Assembly (NCBI GenBank): GCA_003342895.1
Contig: PTFA01000038.1
Location: forward strand, 186,001-250,000
Reading direction: 5' to 3'
Length of the DNA stretch: 64,000 nt
DNA from: Casuarius casuarius
Taxonomy: Eukaryota > Chordata > Aves > Casuariiformes > Casuariidae
In this document: piece after piece, positions 40,201 to 53,446 of the stretch
Numbering within the stretch: position 1 is the stretch's first letter
How the letters are laid out: each line of letters starts with the position of its first letter
Notes under the pieces: generated by a model
Told to the model about the DNA's origin: nothing
What the model saw: the letters and a program-made list of their open reading frames with translations, nothing else
Databases searched by the model: none
Translations under genes and position numbers: made by a program

Positions 40201-43200
40201 CTAATTGGTCTGAGACAAAGACAGGAAGCAAATGATGATTTCTGAGTTTCAGTCATCGCTCTTAACCACAATACCTTTCTTCCACCTTGGGCAAAAGCGA
40301 GGAACTTCCAAGGCTTTTAGGGCCATTAACCTGATGTACTGCCCGTATTTGTTTGGGTATTGTCTGTACACGCAAGAAGCCTATTTCCTACCCCTGCCCA
40401 ACAGCCTAGCCTCCTGCCCTTGCCTCCAACCTTCGTCTTTGCTCCACCAAGGTTTGTTGATCCTTCCTGTCATATGGGATCTTGCCTCCTTTTGCTGAGG
40501 TGGAGGTATGGGGGGTTAGGAGGAAGGAGGCATGGCAGAAGGGATTCAGACTGATATGGGGATGCCAGGTCTGAGGAGGGTATCATACGAAGCAGCTGCT
40601 TGGCATGGATATGGGAAGGAGAGCTGCGTGAAGCAGAGGTGTTGAGCACGAGGTGCTGGCTGAATAGACAGCAAGGTGAAATGCTGCCTGAAGGTACGGT
40701 TTGAAGCACGGGTACAGGGAAGTGCTGTATGGTAAGCTGGTGACCAGGATCACTGCTTACAAATTCACAAATCCTGCTTAGCTTTCAGTAACAAAGAGGC
40801 TCGCTGTCCTGACCTGATAGGTCTTATAGCACTTAAATCTGAGTGCTTTTCAAAACAAAAGAAACAGACACCTGGAGAATAATTCAGGTCCCTAAAACTG
40901 TTCCAGAAGGGCTTGGGTGTCCCACAGATACTGTTTCACATCTGATAGTTTTATTAGATGTCTTAGACACCTTAGTGTCAAATGACACCACATGCCTACC
41001 TTCAGGCTTATGGATCACTCCCTACATTAAATTAGCACTCCTGATTCATTCCTTGCCCAAACACTTCTTCTCCCCAGTAGTCTTTCATGTGAAAACAATT
41101 AAAGATGAAAATAAAGCCGACTTTGGTACCCTTCACATCTAGCTCACCTGGCACTACTTTTTGTAACACTATATGGCTTTCTGGGAAGTCTGGAAGACTC
41201 TGGTTCTACACCCATTCCTGGAAGAACCAAACCTGGGATGTAAAGTGTTTTGAATTCTCAAGCCACAGGGAAATTCCCATCAAGCTGAGGAAAGCACTGA
41301 CACCAGAGATTGATGTAGGGTGTTTTCTAGTTAAGCAGGGTATTTTTGCAGATGGAGGTTATTCACAATTTCCCTCCTTAAGGTTTCTCAAAACACTGTC
41401 AGGACTTTTATTACGATTGCCATTTCAGCAGATGGTTACTGTTCCAGGAAAATTTATTGTAAAACCATACAGTTAGAACACTTAGGAAGGGGGAAGTCAT
41501 CTGTCATGGCAGAAAGACTGGACAGGAAGAAAATATGCTTCATTATAAACATACTATACAGTGTTTTCTCTAAATATTTGAACATTCATATCTGATCTTC
41601 ATGCATAGCAAAAAAAAACAATTTACACAGAATAACTGAACTTACAGGGAAAGCTCTTCTCTCCACACAATAATGCACGTACATTCCACTATTTCCTATT
41701 TATACTCCCCTAAATAAGAGGTCAAATAAACAAAGGGCCTTATAAATAAACATTGGTCATCAGTGACTTTGAAATGACAGTGTTGGAAAAGCTTATTTTC
41801 ACTGCCTGACTAAAACAGCTTTTCTTCTGGATGTGTATCTTTTCTGTGTAATAATTTATAATGTCAGAAGGATGCCTAGAAATCGCAAAGCAATCCTGTG
41901 GTCTCATAATGTTACTGCATACACAAAAAGAAATATATGACATTCTTGATATAATGAGCAAAATCTGGAAAATAGGCAAAAAAAAAAAGAAAGGATTGCA
42001 TTAGTATATGCAAAAGGGCAAACAACACCATTATAGGCAATGTAGCTTGCCACTCCTTTGGGGCAAATTATAAGAATAAAGCAATAAAAGCAATTGTAAA
42101 GATACGAAAGGATGGATCATAATCAATACCAGGCAATCTACTTTTATGGAAAAAGACTTTGTTAAGAAGATTTAATATAAACTCTGCCATGTCTGCAAGT
42201 TTGGTTGACAAAGGTAATGAAGCTGATATTCTTGATTTCTCCAAACTGCCTCTGTAGTTAAGCACTGCATCTGATTCTAATGGTACAGTAGCAATATGAA
42301 GAAAAATAATTCATACACAGATGGTTCACTGATAGAGGTAAAAACAGGTAAATGAAAAATTGTCATTGAAAGGATCATTTCTAATGGACTGTATATGAAT
42401 CTGCTTTTGTCCTGGTGAATTTTAAGGACTGTTGTGACAATTCGAATTAAAACTACATCTTCCTGGGAAAGCTTGTGTATGAAAAAAATACTAGACAATA
42501 ATGATGGGTCAAGCTATAAGATATTTTGAACTGCATGTGATGAGTTGGGTTCACCCGAAGAGAATGCTCCATCATGAATGCATATGTATCTCTAGCTATA
42601 AAAGCAGACTTAATATAATAAATGTGTAGTTCAATTTTATGCTGCACCCTATCAAATACTTTTTAGTGGAACAACCCATGCTGGAATTTTCAAGGGACAC
42701 AATACTATTCATGTGAACTGACCATTAAATTCAGCAATTCAAACATTTACCAGCAAAATAACCATCTATCAGTAAAATAAGACAGGTAGCTAAAATTCCA
42801 TTAAATAAAGATGCTTTCAAGACACCAGCTAAGATATTCTACATAAATCATTAAAATGGGTTCCCAGCCTTCAACACTCAGTTAATTCATGTCAGTGGAG
42901 ACAAGCAGGACCCTCTGTTTTGCTTGTCTTATACAGTACCTACTCTGACAGGTTTTGGCCTTCAACTTTAAGAGCATTTATTTTTAAGGATGTGAAAAGT
43001 TCCTGGCCTTACATCTCCTGTCAGAAGTCTCAGGACTTTAACAGTCCAAAAGAATCTAACCTGACAGTTTTTAGCAAAATAAATTATATTGCTGAAAGTC
43101 AGTGTCAAACATTACATGGGAACAAGACAAGAGCTTACGTTGAACAGCAGAGTAGTTCTCTTATCTCATTTTGTTATAAAAAAAGGCAAACATAACCGCC

Positions 43201-43854
43201 CACTGGTGAGCACAGGTATTGCAGAGGGAGCTTTTATGTCCTGTTAACGTAATCTTAGCGAGTAACGCGTAGGGGAGGACACGGTCCTTGTGTTACATCC
43301 AAACATCTACTCTTTCTTGTGCTGCTTCCTACTGTGTTCCCCCAGATACTACTACAAAGACACTGAAAGGAAATGGTGTGAAGCTCTAACGACAAAAGAG
43401 GATGTATACTGACCATGCCTGCTTTAAATCTGAGATGAACTTGAATGTTTGTATGAACGAGGCAAATTCTCAATTGACTGAATGCATTTTAGGCAATGGG
43501 CTGGACCTTTCCAGTTTTCTGGCCTTTCCAAAAATAAAAAAAAATGATACAGAAGCCATTTGCCATTTCCAGTAATTGCACAGTGCTTCTTCCTATGGAG
43601 TGCTGGAAAAATACTAAAAGGGCAAATGGCAGTACACACAGATGTCATGTCGAAGGCTCTGATGCCATAAATCCATTGGCACAAAACAAGAATCACAATA
43701 GTTTATTACTTTTATTTTAGGTTCTTTTTCCGGTCCAAGCACTATGTTATGAAAGGTGTTATGCAACTCCAAATACTTGAAGGTTTTCATTGCTGAACGA
43801 TTTGGCAGCTGAACTTTCTCTTTTTTTGATATGGGTTAATTAAATCCATATTCC

Positions 43855-44100
43855 CTGAAGGCGACGCCATCTTGTTTGACAGCGGTTCTTCTAATTGCCT
43901 ATTGCAAGAGTCCAATAAAGACGTATTCCCGAGCTGGCAGTTGAACACGCTCCGGGGGGTGGCGGTTAGTCTCCCAGGGAAGGTGCCGACCACACTATTC
44001 TTACTGTGCTTCCTGTCTGCAAAGCCACACCGAAGCATTGACGAAAGCTTGGGATGACGCCATGGGCTTCTTCACGTGGCCTAAGGACAATGCAAGGTGC
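43855..44100. other. CpG-rich LTR-like or promoter-like block
   Basis: About a dozen CpGs occur in 240 bases of an otherwise CpG-poor intron. Seen features are GACGCCATCTTG at 43863-43874 (YY1-type site, read CAAGATGGCGTC on the minus strand) and AATAAA at 43914-43919, followed by a GC-rich stretch (CTCCGGGGGGTGGCGG). Core-promoter-like start, polyadenylation signal and GC-rich 3' part in this order and spacing resemble the R-U5 part of a retroviral LTR on the plus strand. I see no primer-binding site, no viral genes and no clear TG/CA ends. It could instead be an unmethylated intronic promoter. Confidence 0.35.
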
Positions 44101-44897
44101 CGTGTACAGATGACAAATAGACGAAGATGGAAGGAAGCATGTAAAGGTAATTTACTATCAGGCAGCCCCAATTCGGCATGCTTTTCTGTTCTTTTATCTG
44201 AAATGTTGCACTCTGACTAAACTCTTATTTCCTAGAAATGTCACCGTTGCCAAATACATCCTCTTCCTCCTATAATGGGAGAAGTTTAATGCATTCTTCA
44301 GACATTGCTCACACCCACTGCATGTCACTGAGTATGCTGGCGTATACTATACAGATACTGAAATCGGTTGGCGTTTTCTGACTAATTTTAAACAAGCTTT
44401 GTATATCATGGCCATCTGCACCCAGCCCTCATTTCATACAGTACACTATCAAGGTGATGAGTATTTTTTGGAATTGCTCAATATCTAACGGACCAATACT
44501 TTATAACTTAACTACATGCCAGATGTCATTTCAGGCAAAAGTCTCATCTGACACATTAGTTTTGTATATGAGAGTGAAGTGGACAAACAGTTCATATTTT
44601 AAAATATTCATTCTGCTAAAAAAGCTACTTTTACACCAAAATGCCTAGTAGAAAAGATTGGAGCCAATCATAACTGTTGGAGAAATACTTTATATTAAAT
44701 AACTTTTCTAGAACTACTTTTCCTTTGAGTAGGAAATTCAGTTTAATTTAAACGATACAATTAAAATTGGAATATTGATTAGTAAGTTTTATGAAATCTG
44801 ACATTTAAATTCATCTCTATTAGGGATTGTATTTTCCTGTTTCTATGATAATATATTAAAAAGAAGGCAGCTACTTTCTTATTTCTGCCATATGTTC

Positions 44898-45235
44898 AGA
44901 ATCACAAAATAGTTGAGGTTGGAACAGACCTCTGGAGATCATCTTGTCCAATCCCTCTGCTCAGAGCATGGTCAGCTAGAGCAGGTTGTTCAGAACTGTG
45001 TCCAGGTGGGTTCTGAGTATCTCAGGGATGGAAAAGCCACAGCCTCTCTGGGCAACCTGTCCCAGTGTTTTCACCCTCACAGTAAAAAAGTATTTTCTTA
45101 TGTTTAAATGAAATTTACTGGAGCCTGTGCTCATTGCCTCACTGTCCACTTATCTAGCAATTATTTCATCAGCTTGTCTTTGAGGAAGACAGTGTTGAAA
45201 ACCCTTGCCACAAAGTCTAGGTGGAGGACAGTAAA
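44898..45235 (-). mobile_element. CR1 LINE 3' end with internal deletion
   Basis: On the plus strand it starts AGAATCACAAAATAGTTGAG then GTTGGAACAGACCTCTGGAG, the reverse complement of the CR1 3' end. At about 45140 it jumps from the region equivalent to 3385 of the first CR1 copy to that equivalent to 4078 (shared word CACTTATCTAGC). An internal segment of roughly 0.7 kb is therefore missing. Confidence 0.9.
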
Positions 45236-45237
45236 TA

Positions 45238-45368
45238 TTGGAATAACCCAGGTGTTTATACTGGGGCCAGCACTGTTTCCCATTTTCATTAATGACCTGG
45301 ATGATGGAGGAGAGTGCACCCTCAGCAAGTTTAAAGACGATACGGATTTGGGAGGAGAAGATGACAGA
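45238..45368 (+). mobile_element. CR1 LINE RT fragment, opposite orientation
   Basis: Read on the plus strand it gives GPALFPIFINDLDDGGECTL then SKFKDDTDLGG, the CR1 reverse-transcriptase catalytic block (FADD here FKDD). It is sandwiched between two minus-oriented CR1 pieces. Confidence 0.9.
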
Positions 45369-45705
45369 CCAGACCCCCGGGGCTGTATCCCTTGGGATTC
45401 TTCCAGGCAGGTCCCTGAGCAGACCAAAGTCTGCTCTCCTGAAGTCCAGGGTTGTGACCCTACTTTTCGTCCTGTTCCCCCTCTCAGGATCCTGAACTCC
45501 ACCATCTCGTGGTCGCTGCAGCCAAGATGTGTCCTCGAAGTTCACATCCCCAACCAATTCTTCCTTGTTTGTAAGAATCAGGTCCAGCAGTGCCCCCTCA
45601 TCAGCTCCTTGATCACTTGTACCAGGAAGTTATAATCAGTGTGCTCCAAAAACCTCCGGGATTGCTTGTGTCCTGCTGTGCTGCTTGCGTTGAAGGAGGG
45701 AACAT
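45369..45705 (-). mobile_element. CR1 LINE fragment from the endonuclease-RT linker
   Basis: Minus-strand frames read EELVGDVNFEDTSW and, after a frameshift, MVEFRILRGG. In a third step they read SRVTTLDFRRADFGLLRDLP then GRIPRDTAPG. These are the CR1 ORF2 segments between endonuclease and RT ('DHEMVEF.ILRG', 'TTLDFRRADFGLFRDL'). The frame changes at least once, so it is not functional. Confidence 0.88.
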
Positions 45706-46829
45706 CAAATCCTGCTCTGGACTCATTCAGAAATTCATGGCTAGCATTCTCAACCTATGTTTTAACGCAAATCAGTGCAGTTTGTGGGCAGGAAGGATGC
45801 AGGAGAAAAATGCTTAAGAAGGGTATAGACAGCTTTAAGCAATTAAGCTTGTGCAACTGACTCAGACAGCAAGACGGTTTACCCTGTTAATAATTTAAAG
45901 CATGAATGTTGATCATTTAAAGGACCATAACACTTTCAAAACATTATTTTGAAAGTCTCAGATATCTAAAAGAATATTAAGAAACTGCACATATTTTTAA
46001 AAAACAATCATCATCTTGATTTTCTATAGGATTTCTTTGAAGAAGATTGGTATTTTTTATTTTCCATAAAAGAGACTTTTTAGGATCTTTCAGTTGTAAT
46101 ATATGAAAGGGAAAAAACAGGATTATTACTGCCTCTGGGAAAGAATTTTCAGTAACACGATACAATGAATTCACCTATACTGGTCTCCATTCAGGATAAA
46201 GAAAGCAAGGGGTGTTTCAGAAGGCAAAGTGATTCACTCCTTTTTGTCTGTCCTATTTAGAAATGCAGGACAGCTAAGTAGAAGGGAGGTACCTCTCTCT
46301 ACCAAGAAATGGGAACACCTATTGCCTTACTGAAGATTAGACTGTTTTCATAATTATACTAGCCTATAAAGGGCATTTTGGAGAAAAACACATTAAAACT
46401 CTGAAGACAGATTTTGCGAACAATATGCCTGAAACAAAGTAAGAGGGCATAATCCTCTGATATGCTGCAGTGACAAATGTATTAAAGTGATTTTATAATG
46501 CTGAGAATCATGTCATGAGCAGTGGGTGACACAGTGCTATAAAGTTATAGCAGTCCTTAAATACGTGGAAGAAATACAAAACAAATCAGTAAAATCCTAA
46601 CAGAAAAACAATAGCAGAATTCTAGAGCACGAAAGATAAAAATATAAGCACACAATACTAGCTTTAGACAAAAAAGTGTCTAAAGTAATATGAAAAATAT
46701 CTAGAAACACTTTAACAGAAGTGAATATGTAGCAAGGAAAAATCAGTCATTAAAACAACTTTAGCTATGGATAACAGGGCAGAACAAAGTAAATGTGGTG
46801 TGACTATAAGGTAAAAGATCCTAAAACTA

Positions 46830-47035
46830 AGGATGATTAGACACCGGAATACATTCCCATGGGAGAGGTATCACTTGAGTCATTTAAGGCTGGACTAGAC
46901 CAAGTCGTGGAAAAAGTTTTACAGCAAATACATACATGTATATATATACACGTATATAGTGATGAATAATCTGCCGTAGAAATGAATGACCTTAAAAGGC
47001 CTTTTCCATCTGTAATTTCTACGGTTCTATGAAAT
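46830..47035 (+). mobile_element. old CR1 LINE 3' tail
   Basis: ATACATTCCCATGGGAGAGG then ATTTAAGGCTGGACTAGACC encode the CR1 'fPMGE...sFKAgLDq' C-terminus. The tail is GGCCTTTTCCATCTGTAATT then TCTACGGTTCTATGA. A short TATATA/TACATA microsatellite interrupts it at about 46925-46960. Confidence 0.8.
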
Positions 47036-48529
47036 ATGAGTAATGTTCCACTAAGGAACTTTGTATCTATGGCAATTTACTAACACTGCCCGATTTGTGT
47101 TAGAATGCAAAGCTCTGCTAGAAAAGGGTTTATGACCAAAATAAGTGATATTTTTGGAACAACTAAGGAGTGCCCAGCTAGGGCAAACTTAGCTGAGAGA
47201 CTGTATTGCAGGGAAAGAAATCCTGCCTCTGGACTCATTGGCACTTGTTCTCCTGGTGGTGGAGAAGAAGTGCATCAGAGATACTTGGGTTTTGGTTGGA
47301 AAAGGCATTTGAGGCCAAGCCACACACTCATAAAACAGCCCCTACTGTCTGAAATATCCATCTGCATTGGCAGACTTCTGAAAGGAAATCACTAGCTCAC
47401 ATTCAATTTGTAGCCAAGACTGATGGCAATGCAAAGGAGGGTATGACAGGAGCGTTTAGAAGAACAGGATAAGCAGGGCAATTGTTCACAACGAAGGGAT
47501 GAGCAGAGAATCAATTAACTTCCTTACATCTAAATTGTATCATTGATCTCTGACTTTGGATAATGGGATCTACCACCATATCCTTTTGCTTGCTAATGCC
47601 AGGAGGAAATTTTTGTTCTTATGCAAAAATATTCCCATTTCTTTTAGCCTTCCTGATAGTCATTCCCTTTTAATTTCTATGAAATTGCAAGATGCTCTTA
47701 ATTTGAGGCCTTTTAATTCCTCTTGTTCGCCTGGTTCTTTGATTCCAGTTTTACACTTTTTTATTTTTTCATTACTCTGATTCTAGTTTCTATATTGCTT
47801 TTCTTGGGATTTGGGAGGTGTTTTCAGCTTTATACATGAAAACTGAAAGCTCAGACTTGTCGATATGCTGCAGTTCTTCTTAACTAGCAGAAAAGAAGCT
47901 GCTGTCTACAGGTGAAGCCTGCCCATGTAACTCAGTACGAGAAGAGGTGGCACACTGCAGAACCACCCAGCCACAATGCAGCTTGCCAGCTCAGATCTAC
48001 TCATTCAGAAACTATTCGGCTGAGAACTGCGGGATTTCCACATCGTCACCCTATCTTACATTGGTAGAATAAAGAGGCACCGAAAATTAAGAGGGCACTT
48101 CAACTTTGGAGGCTGCATGAGCAATAACTGTAGCATGTCTCTAGTTGAGACAACTGTTTCTCAACTATTATGAAGTGCTTTTGCTTCTCTTTTCCCCAAG
48201 TCTGTTTGCTCAAGCTGCGAAAAGGGGGAAGTTTTGACCTTCTAACACCATTCAACCTTCCCAAATAACTCATTACTCATCATGTGCTTTCTCGAAAAGC
48301 AATAGAATGATTTCAATCCAAGGTCAGCCATCAACTTCGACAGCTATTTATTTTTTAACAGGTCCCAAAGGTCATGAATTCCATTCCACTATAGGCCCTC
48401 GCTCTTTATTCTGTATGCTCAGTGACAAATACCTCCTTGCTGTAAGGGATTCAGCATTAAGGAAAAGACATTGCTGGCAGCAGAGAAGCCTTCCTCATTT
48501 CCATTCGAGGTTCTCCAGGAAGCTCTTCA

Positions 48530-48590
48530 ATAGTTTATTTATCTGAATATTTTATTTATTTGAATAGTTTATTTATCTGAATATGCTCAT
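48530..48590. repeat. short imperfect tandem repeat
   Basis: About three copies of a TAGTTTATTTATCTGAATAT-like unit (about 20-22 bases) lie in tandem. It is simple intronic repeat without evident function. Confidence 0.75.
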
Positions 48591-51500
48591 TCAACATCAT
48601 CTCTCCTAACAGCCTGCGGAACTTGCAGTGTTTTGAGAGACAGAATCATAACTATGGATATGGCAACTCTTTACTTGGAATTTTGTATCATTCACTTTTG
48701 TTGTATATTTTTCAAAACCATCTTTGATTCCTGTGAAAACCTCAGAACCAAAATATAGAAAAAAATGAAGAGCAAACCACATTTTACTTGTGCCTCATAC
48801 ACTACCGACACTACAGAGAGGAACAGCGACTCAAATGGAGAACAACAATGAGAAATACTGTTTTGAGAATAAACTATAAACAAGAGCATCAAAATGACTG
48901 AAATGATAGATGGAGTTTCTAATTCTGCACTGAATGGCATTGATAATTATCTTAACAAATTTCATTTGTTAAGGTAAATAAATTGGTTATGAAGGAGCAT
49001 GGAAGAATTATTAACATACTTCTATAAACATGTGTGTTTGTAGTTTGATATGAATATACAAACACTGGATTATAGGGGTGTGTGTGGAGAGAGAGAGACA
49101 GAGCACATCAGAGAAACATTTTTCATTTCCTTACAGTGAAAGGTTCAACAGTCAAATAATAGGAATGTTATATACATTACTTTATACAACAAGAAAACTT
49201 ACCAACAATCTAGCCTTGCATGATAAAATAAAGCCACAGGGAAAACTATCATAAATTAATTCACTGTTAATTACATCAGCTCCATGATTTCTCCATTAAA
49301 ATAATCCTTTCTTGCTCCTGATTTACTTCATATATTTTTGTAGTTTAGGCAGAAAATTAGAAGTGTACCCTGGCCTCTGAAGTGTTACATCTAAGTTAGT
49401 AAACACTAAAGCCTTGGAAAAGACATCTCAGTGCTCAGACATCTGAGTGCTGAGGAAAACAAGTTTAAAGCTCATATTAAAATACCATTCTCATAACAGC
49501 TTTCTGTGCCTACAGCTTCCAGAGACCAGCACAGTGACCATCATGAACACCACAACACATACGGTACAATACACAAAACAGGATGAATTAAGAAATTAAA
49601 TTAGTTGCTGTTTGTTTACAGCTGAGGATACACGAAGATTTGCTGCCACCTATATACTGCTCTTTTCTGGGTTAATTGAAAAGAAAAGGAATTCTAAAAT
49701 TAAGACATTTACAGTCACAATTACTACTCAGTAAGTGTGCAAACTGGAAAGCACACTATACTGTCTTCATGGAATAACTCACACTGACATGGAACAGAAC
49801 GTAATAATGGCATAGGGAGTTATCTATGACCCAACAGCACACAAATTTCTGTTAATTTGTGTTAACTCACATGTTACATTGATAAGTACTATACAGATAA
49901 ATGGAGATGAAGGCGAAAAATTGTTCACCTCTATCTTTAAAGCTATGCGGTGCACTCATTATGTAACAGTAAACACAATTATGTCTGCGAGGGGATCCAC
50001 ATTAAGCCTGGAGTATATTGAATAAAATAGCAAGTGGTTTCCTATAAAAAGTATTTTATCACAATTATGAGTGATTAGGTAATAACTGCAGTTGGCTTTT
50101 AATATTTATTAAACATTGGCTTTTTAAAACTTCATTAAAGATATCTTTATTTGAAAACAGATGCCGTTCAATAAAAAACAAAAACTACATCAGTATTATT
50201 AGTCTCTAATTGATTTCACCAAATTCATTCCACTTTTCTAAGAAAAAACAAGGAATGAATTTGCTTTTTTTTAATGCATCTGTGCTAGATGTGTTGCTCT
50301 GCCATTTTGGAAAGCTTAATGTTAACTTCTGAGTTCCTAAGCCCTCTCTGTAGGGAAGCATTTAATTTGAGTCATCACAGAAATCCAAATGCCTTCTCGT
50401 CGTCAAGAAAGCAAAATGTTATTTACTAGAACAAGACAGAACCACCAATTCTTATTTAGGATAAACTTGTGTGTGAACTATTGAACTCAGGAGGTCTAAT
50501 TTCATGTCGATGCAGTAACATCAGAATATCAGCAGTCGCAGGGCTGACCTCTGGACATACCTATCCCTCTTCTCCCCCCCACTTCATGCTGTAGCTAAGA
50601 ATTATGGATGGTCGATGGAATAAGAAGAACATGGTTACGTTCATCACTTCTTTTATCAAAATGTGTGAGTCAAAATACAGTGGGATCTGCACTTTGCCAG
50701 TGTACTTTTATAGCTAGGTATTTCTGCCTACTCAGTTTTTAGGCATTTATTCAGTTTGTCTTTTGAAGCACGGCAGCAGTTTTGCTGTATTTTATTTTTT
50801 GTCTCATATGTAGACAATGGAAGCCTGCAGCCTGTGAGTAACAAAACTTTTTGCGTATGGTAAAAGAGAAGGAAGAAGTAAAGCAAATGGAAAGAAAAAT
50901 AAAATTTGTTTGTCTTTATTTTGCTATAGGAAACAAAAACAGAAGTGCAGATGCCTGTGAATGAACTAGCTGTGGTTAATCCTAGAGAGTTTTGGCTACT
51001 CATCTAAACAGTTAGATTAGTACCTTTATCAGTGAAGCCAGGTAGCAGTAACAGAGAATGGAAGAGGATCCAGAAAAATACCCACTGCTACACTGTAAAG
51101 TTGGATGCCTCAAAATGGTGGAGCCCTCTGATTTAAGTCCTGAAAAGCTCTTAAATACTGAAGGATCTGCCCAAAGTTTTGCAAGAGCCAGCCCTTACGC
51201 TGTAATGGCCTCACTTCCACTTTCTGTTATTTCCACTTAACTTCAGGTATACTAGCAGTCCTGCCAATTTCAGTGAGAGTTGTCAGAAGCTCAGAGCTCA
51301 GCATGAACTCAAATGCTTTACTGGCTTTAACGCAAATCATCTGGCAGGAATGTCCCAGCTCTGCTTAGGAGACAGATTAAATGGACTCCGCTTAGGAAAT
51401 AGCTCCCTCTCCTGTTCTTGCTGAAAACAGCCCATTACACTGGAGGAATCAAATTATTTCAAGGCACTTTAGCAGTGGAGTACACTACTACAGTACATTG

Positions 51501-52364
51501 CACATAACGGTGCACTGTGGTCAATCCCCTTTCAGAATATCTTCTCCTTTTCTTCTGTCTCCACAAGTACTACATGAGAGTAGCATCAGCAGGTCCAGCT
51601 AAAAGGACCGAAGTTAGTACAAGTAACTTCTTGGTCAAAGACAGTCTTGGTAAAGAATTTTGCCCAGCCCACCATGCCCACTATGCCTTTACCACTGTGA
51701 AAACAGTCATAAATAATCTATTGTATATCCACTGATTAACACCAAGAATATGCTCATTCTTCTCAGTTTTGCTGGGGAGCTGTCAAAAGCCCACCAAAGC
51801 TGTATTCTCTACCTGAATTAATGCTGAGCCTGAAATAATAAACCATCCTGAAACTGGCAAAGATGAGGCAACGTGTTAGCCCTGCCCCGGATCTGTCAGA
51901 CCCAGGTGTTCCTACATCCAGAGTGGCTTCCAAGCTGGCTCTGTGCATCCATACAGAGTCATGCACGACCTAATAAATCCTTCTGAAAGCAGAAACATCG
52001 AAGGTGGATCTGCAAGCATCAGTTTCAGTCCAGCAACAGTCGGACTGTGTTGCTTGGGTTCGGCTACTGTCCATGGTATCTCAGCTCCCCAGAAAACTAT
52101 GTAAGAGAGATCTGTGGATCTGTGTGGATCTCTTGTGGATTTTGAGACCTAAGACTGTAGTATTCTTTAATCTCTTGCAGGCAAGGTTTGCTAACACAGG
52201 TAAACAACTGCATTAGGCCAGTGGCTGTTTTTAGTTGTTGTGTTGGTTCCTGGTAAGAAGCTGGCCCAATAGATTCCTCATTTGCTAACTCCTGCAGCAT
52301 CTACCATAAATGTGAAGGGACTCAGTGTATCATTTTTACTCATGATCCCAACAGGGCCTCATCA

Positions 52365-52505
52365 CACTGTGTCCCAGTGCTGTGTGACTTCTGGCACAAA
52401 AGTTTCCCTCTACCTGCTTCATTTTTCCCATCTATAGTATGAGCAGAATGAAAGTCACTCCCTGCTTAAAGTTGCTTGAGAAAAGCACTAGATATGATGT
52501 AGTTG
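52365..52505 (+). repeat. MIR-like CORE-SINE relic
   Basis: GTGTGACTTCTGGCACAAAA then TTCCCTCTACCTGCTTCATT and TTTCCCATCTATAGTATGAG match the MIR consensus order (tgtgACcttgGGCAagtc, cctcTgtGCCTCAGTTTCC, CATCTgTAAaATG). The tail TTGCTTGAGAAAAGCACTAG resembles the MIR/L2 3' end. It is an ancient amniote repeat. Confidence 0.5.
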
Positions 52506-53446
52506 TTTTTATTATGATAATTATTGATATGCATTGACAGGGCACAAAGTCTCCCTGCATGGCTGAAACCCCCAGCATCTCCAGCAGTTCAGAATTTCAG
52601 ACTGGTTAAACCCTGATGGATGACTCAGCGTGAAGCATTTCAAAATCTAACCCAAGTCACAGCCTCACTATGAGGACGGCTTTGAGATGCTGCAGTCTGG
52701 GCCCTGTTGCTTTAGCTTCCCTCAAATAAACAAAATCCCACACTTCCCACTCTTAAAATCTGGACAGATGAACCTCCACAAAGAAATGATCAAAACAACT
52801 AAGAGTAAAAGATGGAGAAAGGTCAAAAATACATATTTGGAGCTCAAAGAAGGAGGTTTTCTAAATCTCTTACATAAATATGAAGCAATGTAGTACTATA
52901 AAAAAAAGAAGAGTTGACTGAGTAAAATACTATGAGACACAAGAGAAGTGTGGCAACAGCATCACAGTGTGCGGGGATACTATTTGGGCTTAGTCTAAAT
53001 GCTGCAATGACATGGGCTATCCTGCTTCAGGGACTCAGTGCAGTCTGTGTGGTTCAGCATTGTGCTGGCAGCTAAACCAGCTTCTTTGGGTATGGTTGGG
53101 ATATCCTGACACAGCACTGCACTGAACCATGTGGACATACCATGCACTTGGCTGATATTCTTTCGTTTAGCTGTTTAAGTCTGAACTAATTATCCTCAGC
53201 TCTCTTTATAGGCAGTAAAGAGAAACTAACACTCTAGGGTCTCTCCATTGACTAAAAGGGGGGTCCTGGGTGGTTTAGGATGCTAAAAGTTAATAAAATA
53301 AATACTAAAACTTCTCTGCTTTTCAGTTTCTTCACCTCTTCCAGCTACTTTCTCTCAGGGAAATCAGAAAGCAAACCTCAGTCACTCTTTGTCCCCCATC
53401 AGACATTCTGGACCTTTTAGTATAACATTCTTACAAATGTTCTTAC

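Larger units (their letters stand above)
37119..53446 (-). other. MINDY4 intron 5 (16.3 kb)
   Basis: This long linker intron hosts, from left to right: a TA/GA microsatellite (37219-37290), a decayed interspersed repeat (39890-40200), and a CpG-rich LTR-like block (43855-44100). These are followed by an inverted CR1 mosaic (44898-45705), an old CR1 tail (46830-47035), a T-rich tandem repeat (48530-48590) and a MIR-like SINE (52365-52505). The rest is AT-rich without recognised content. I found no further linker exon, but a poorly conserved one could be missed. Confidence 0.7.

Noticed and set aside
47105..47395. 96-codon plus-strand frame after an old CR1 tail
   Set aside because: No similarity recognised; single frame without regulatory or splice support.
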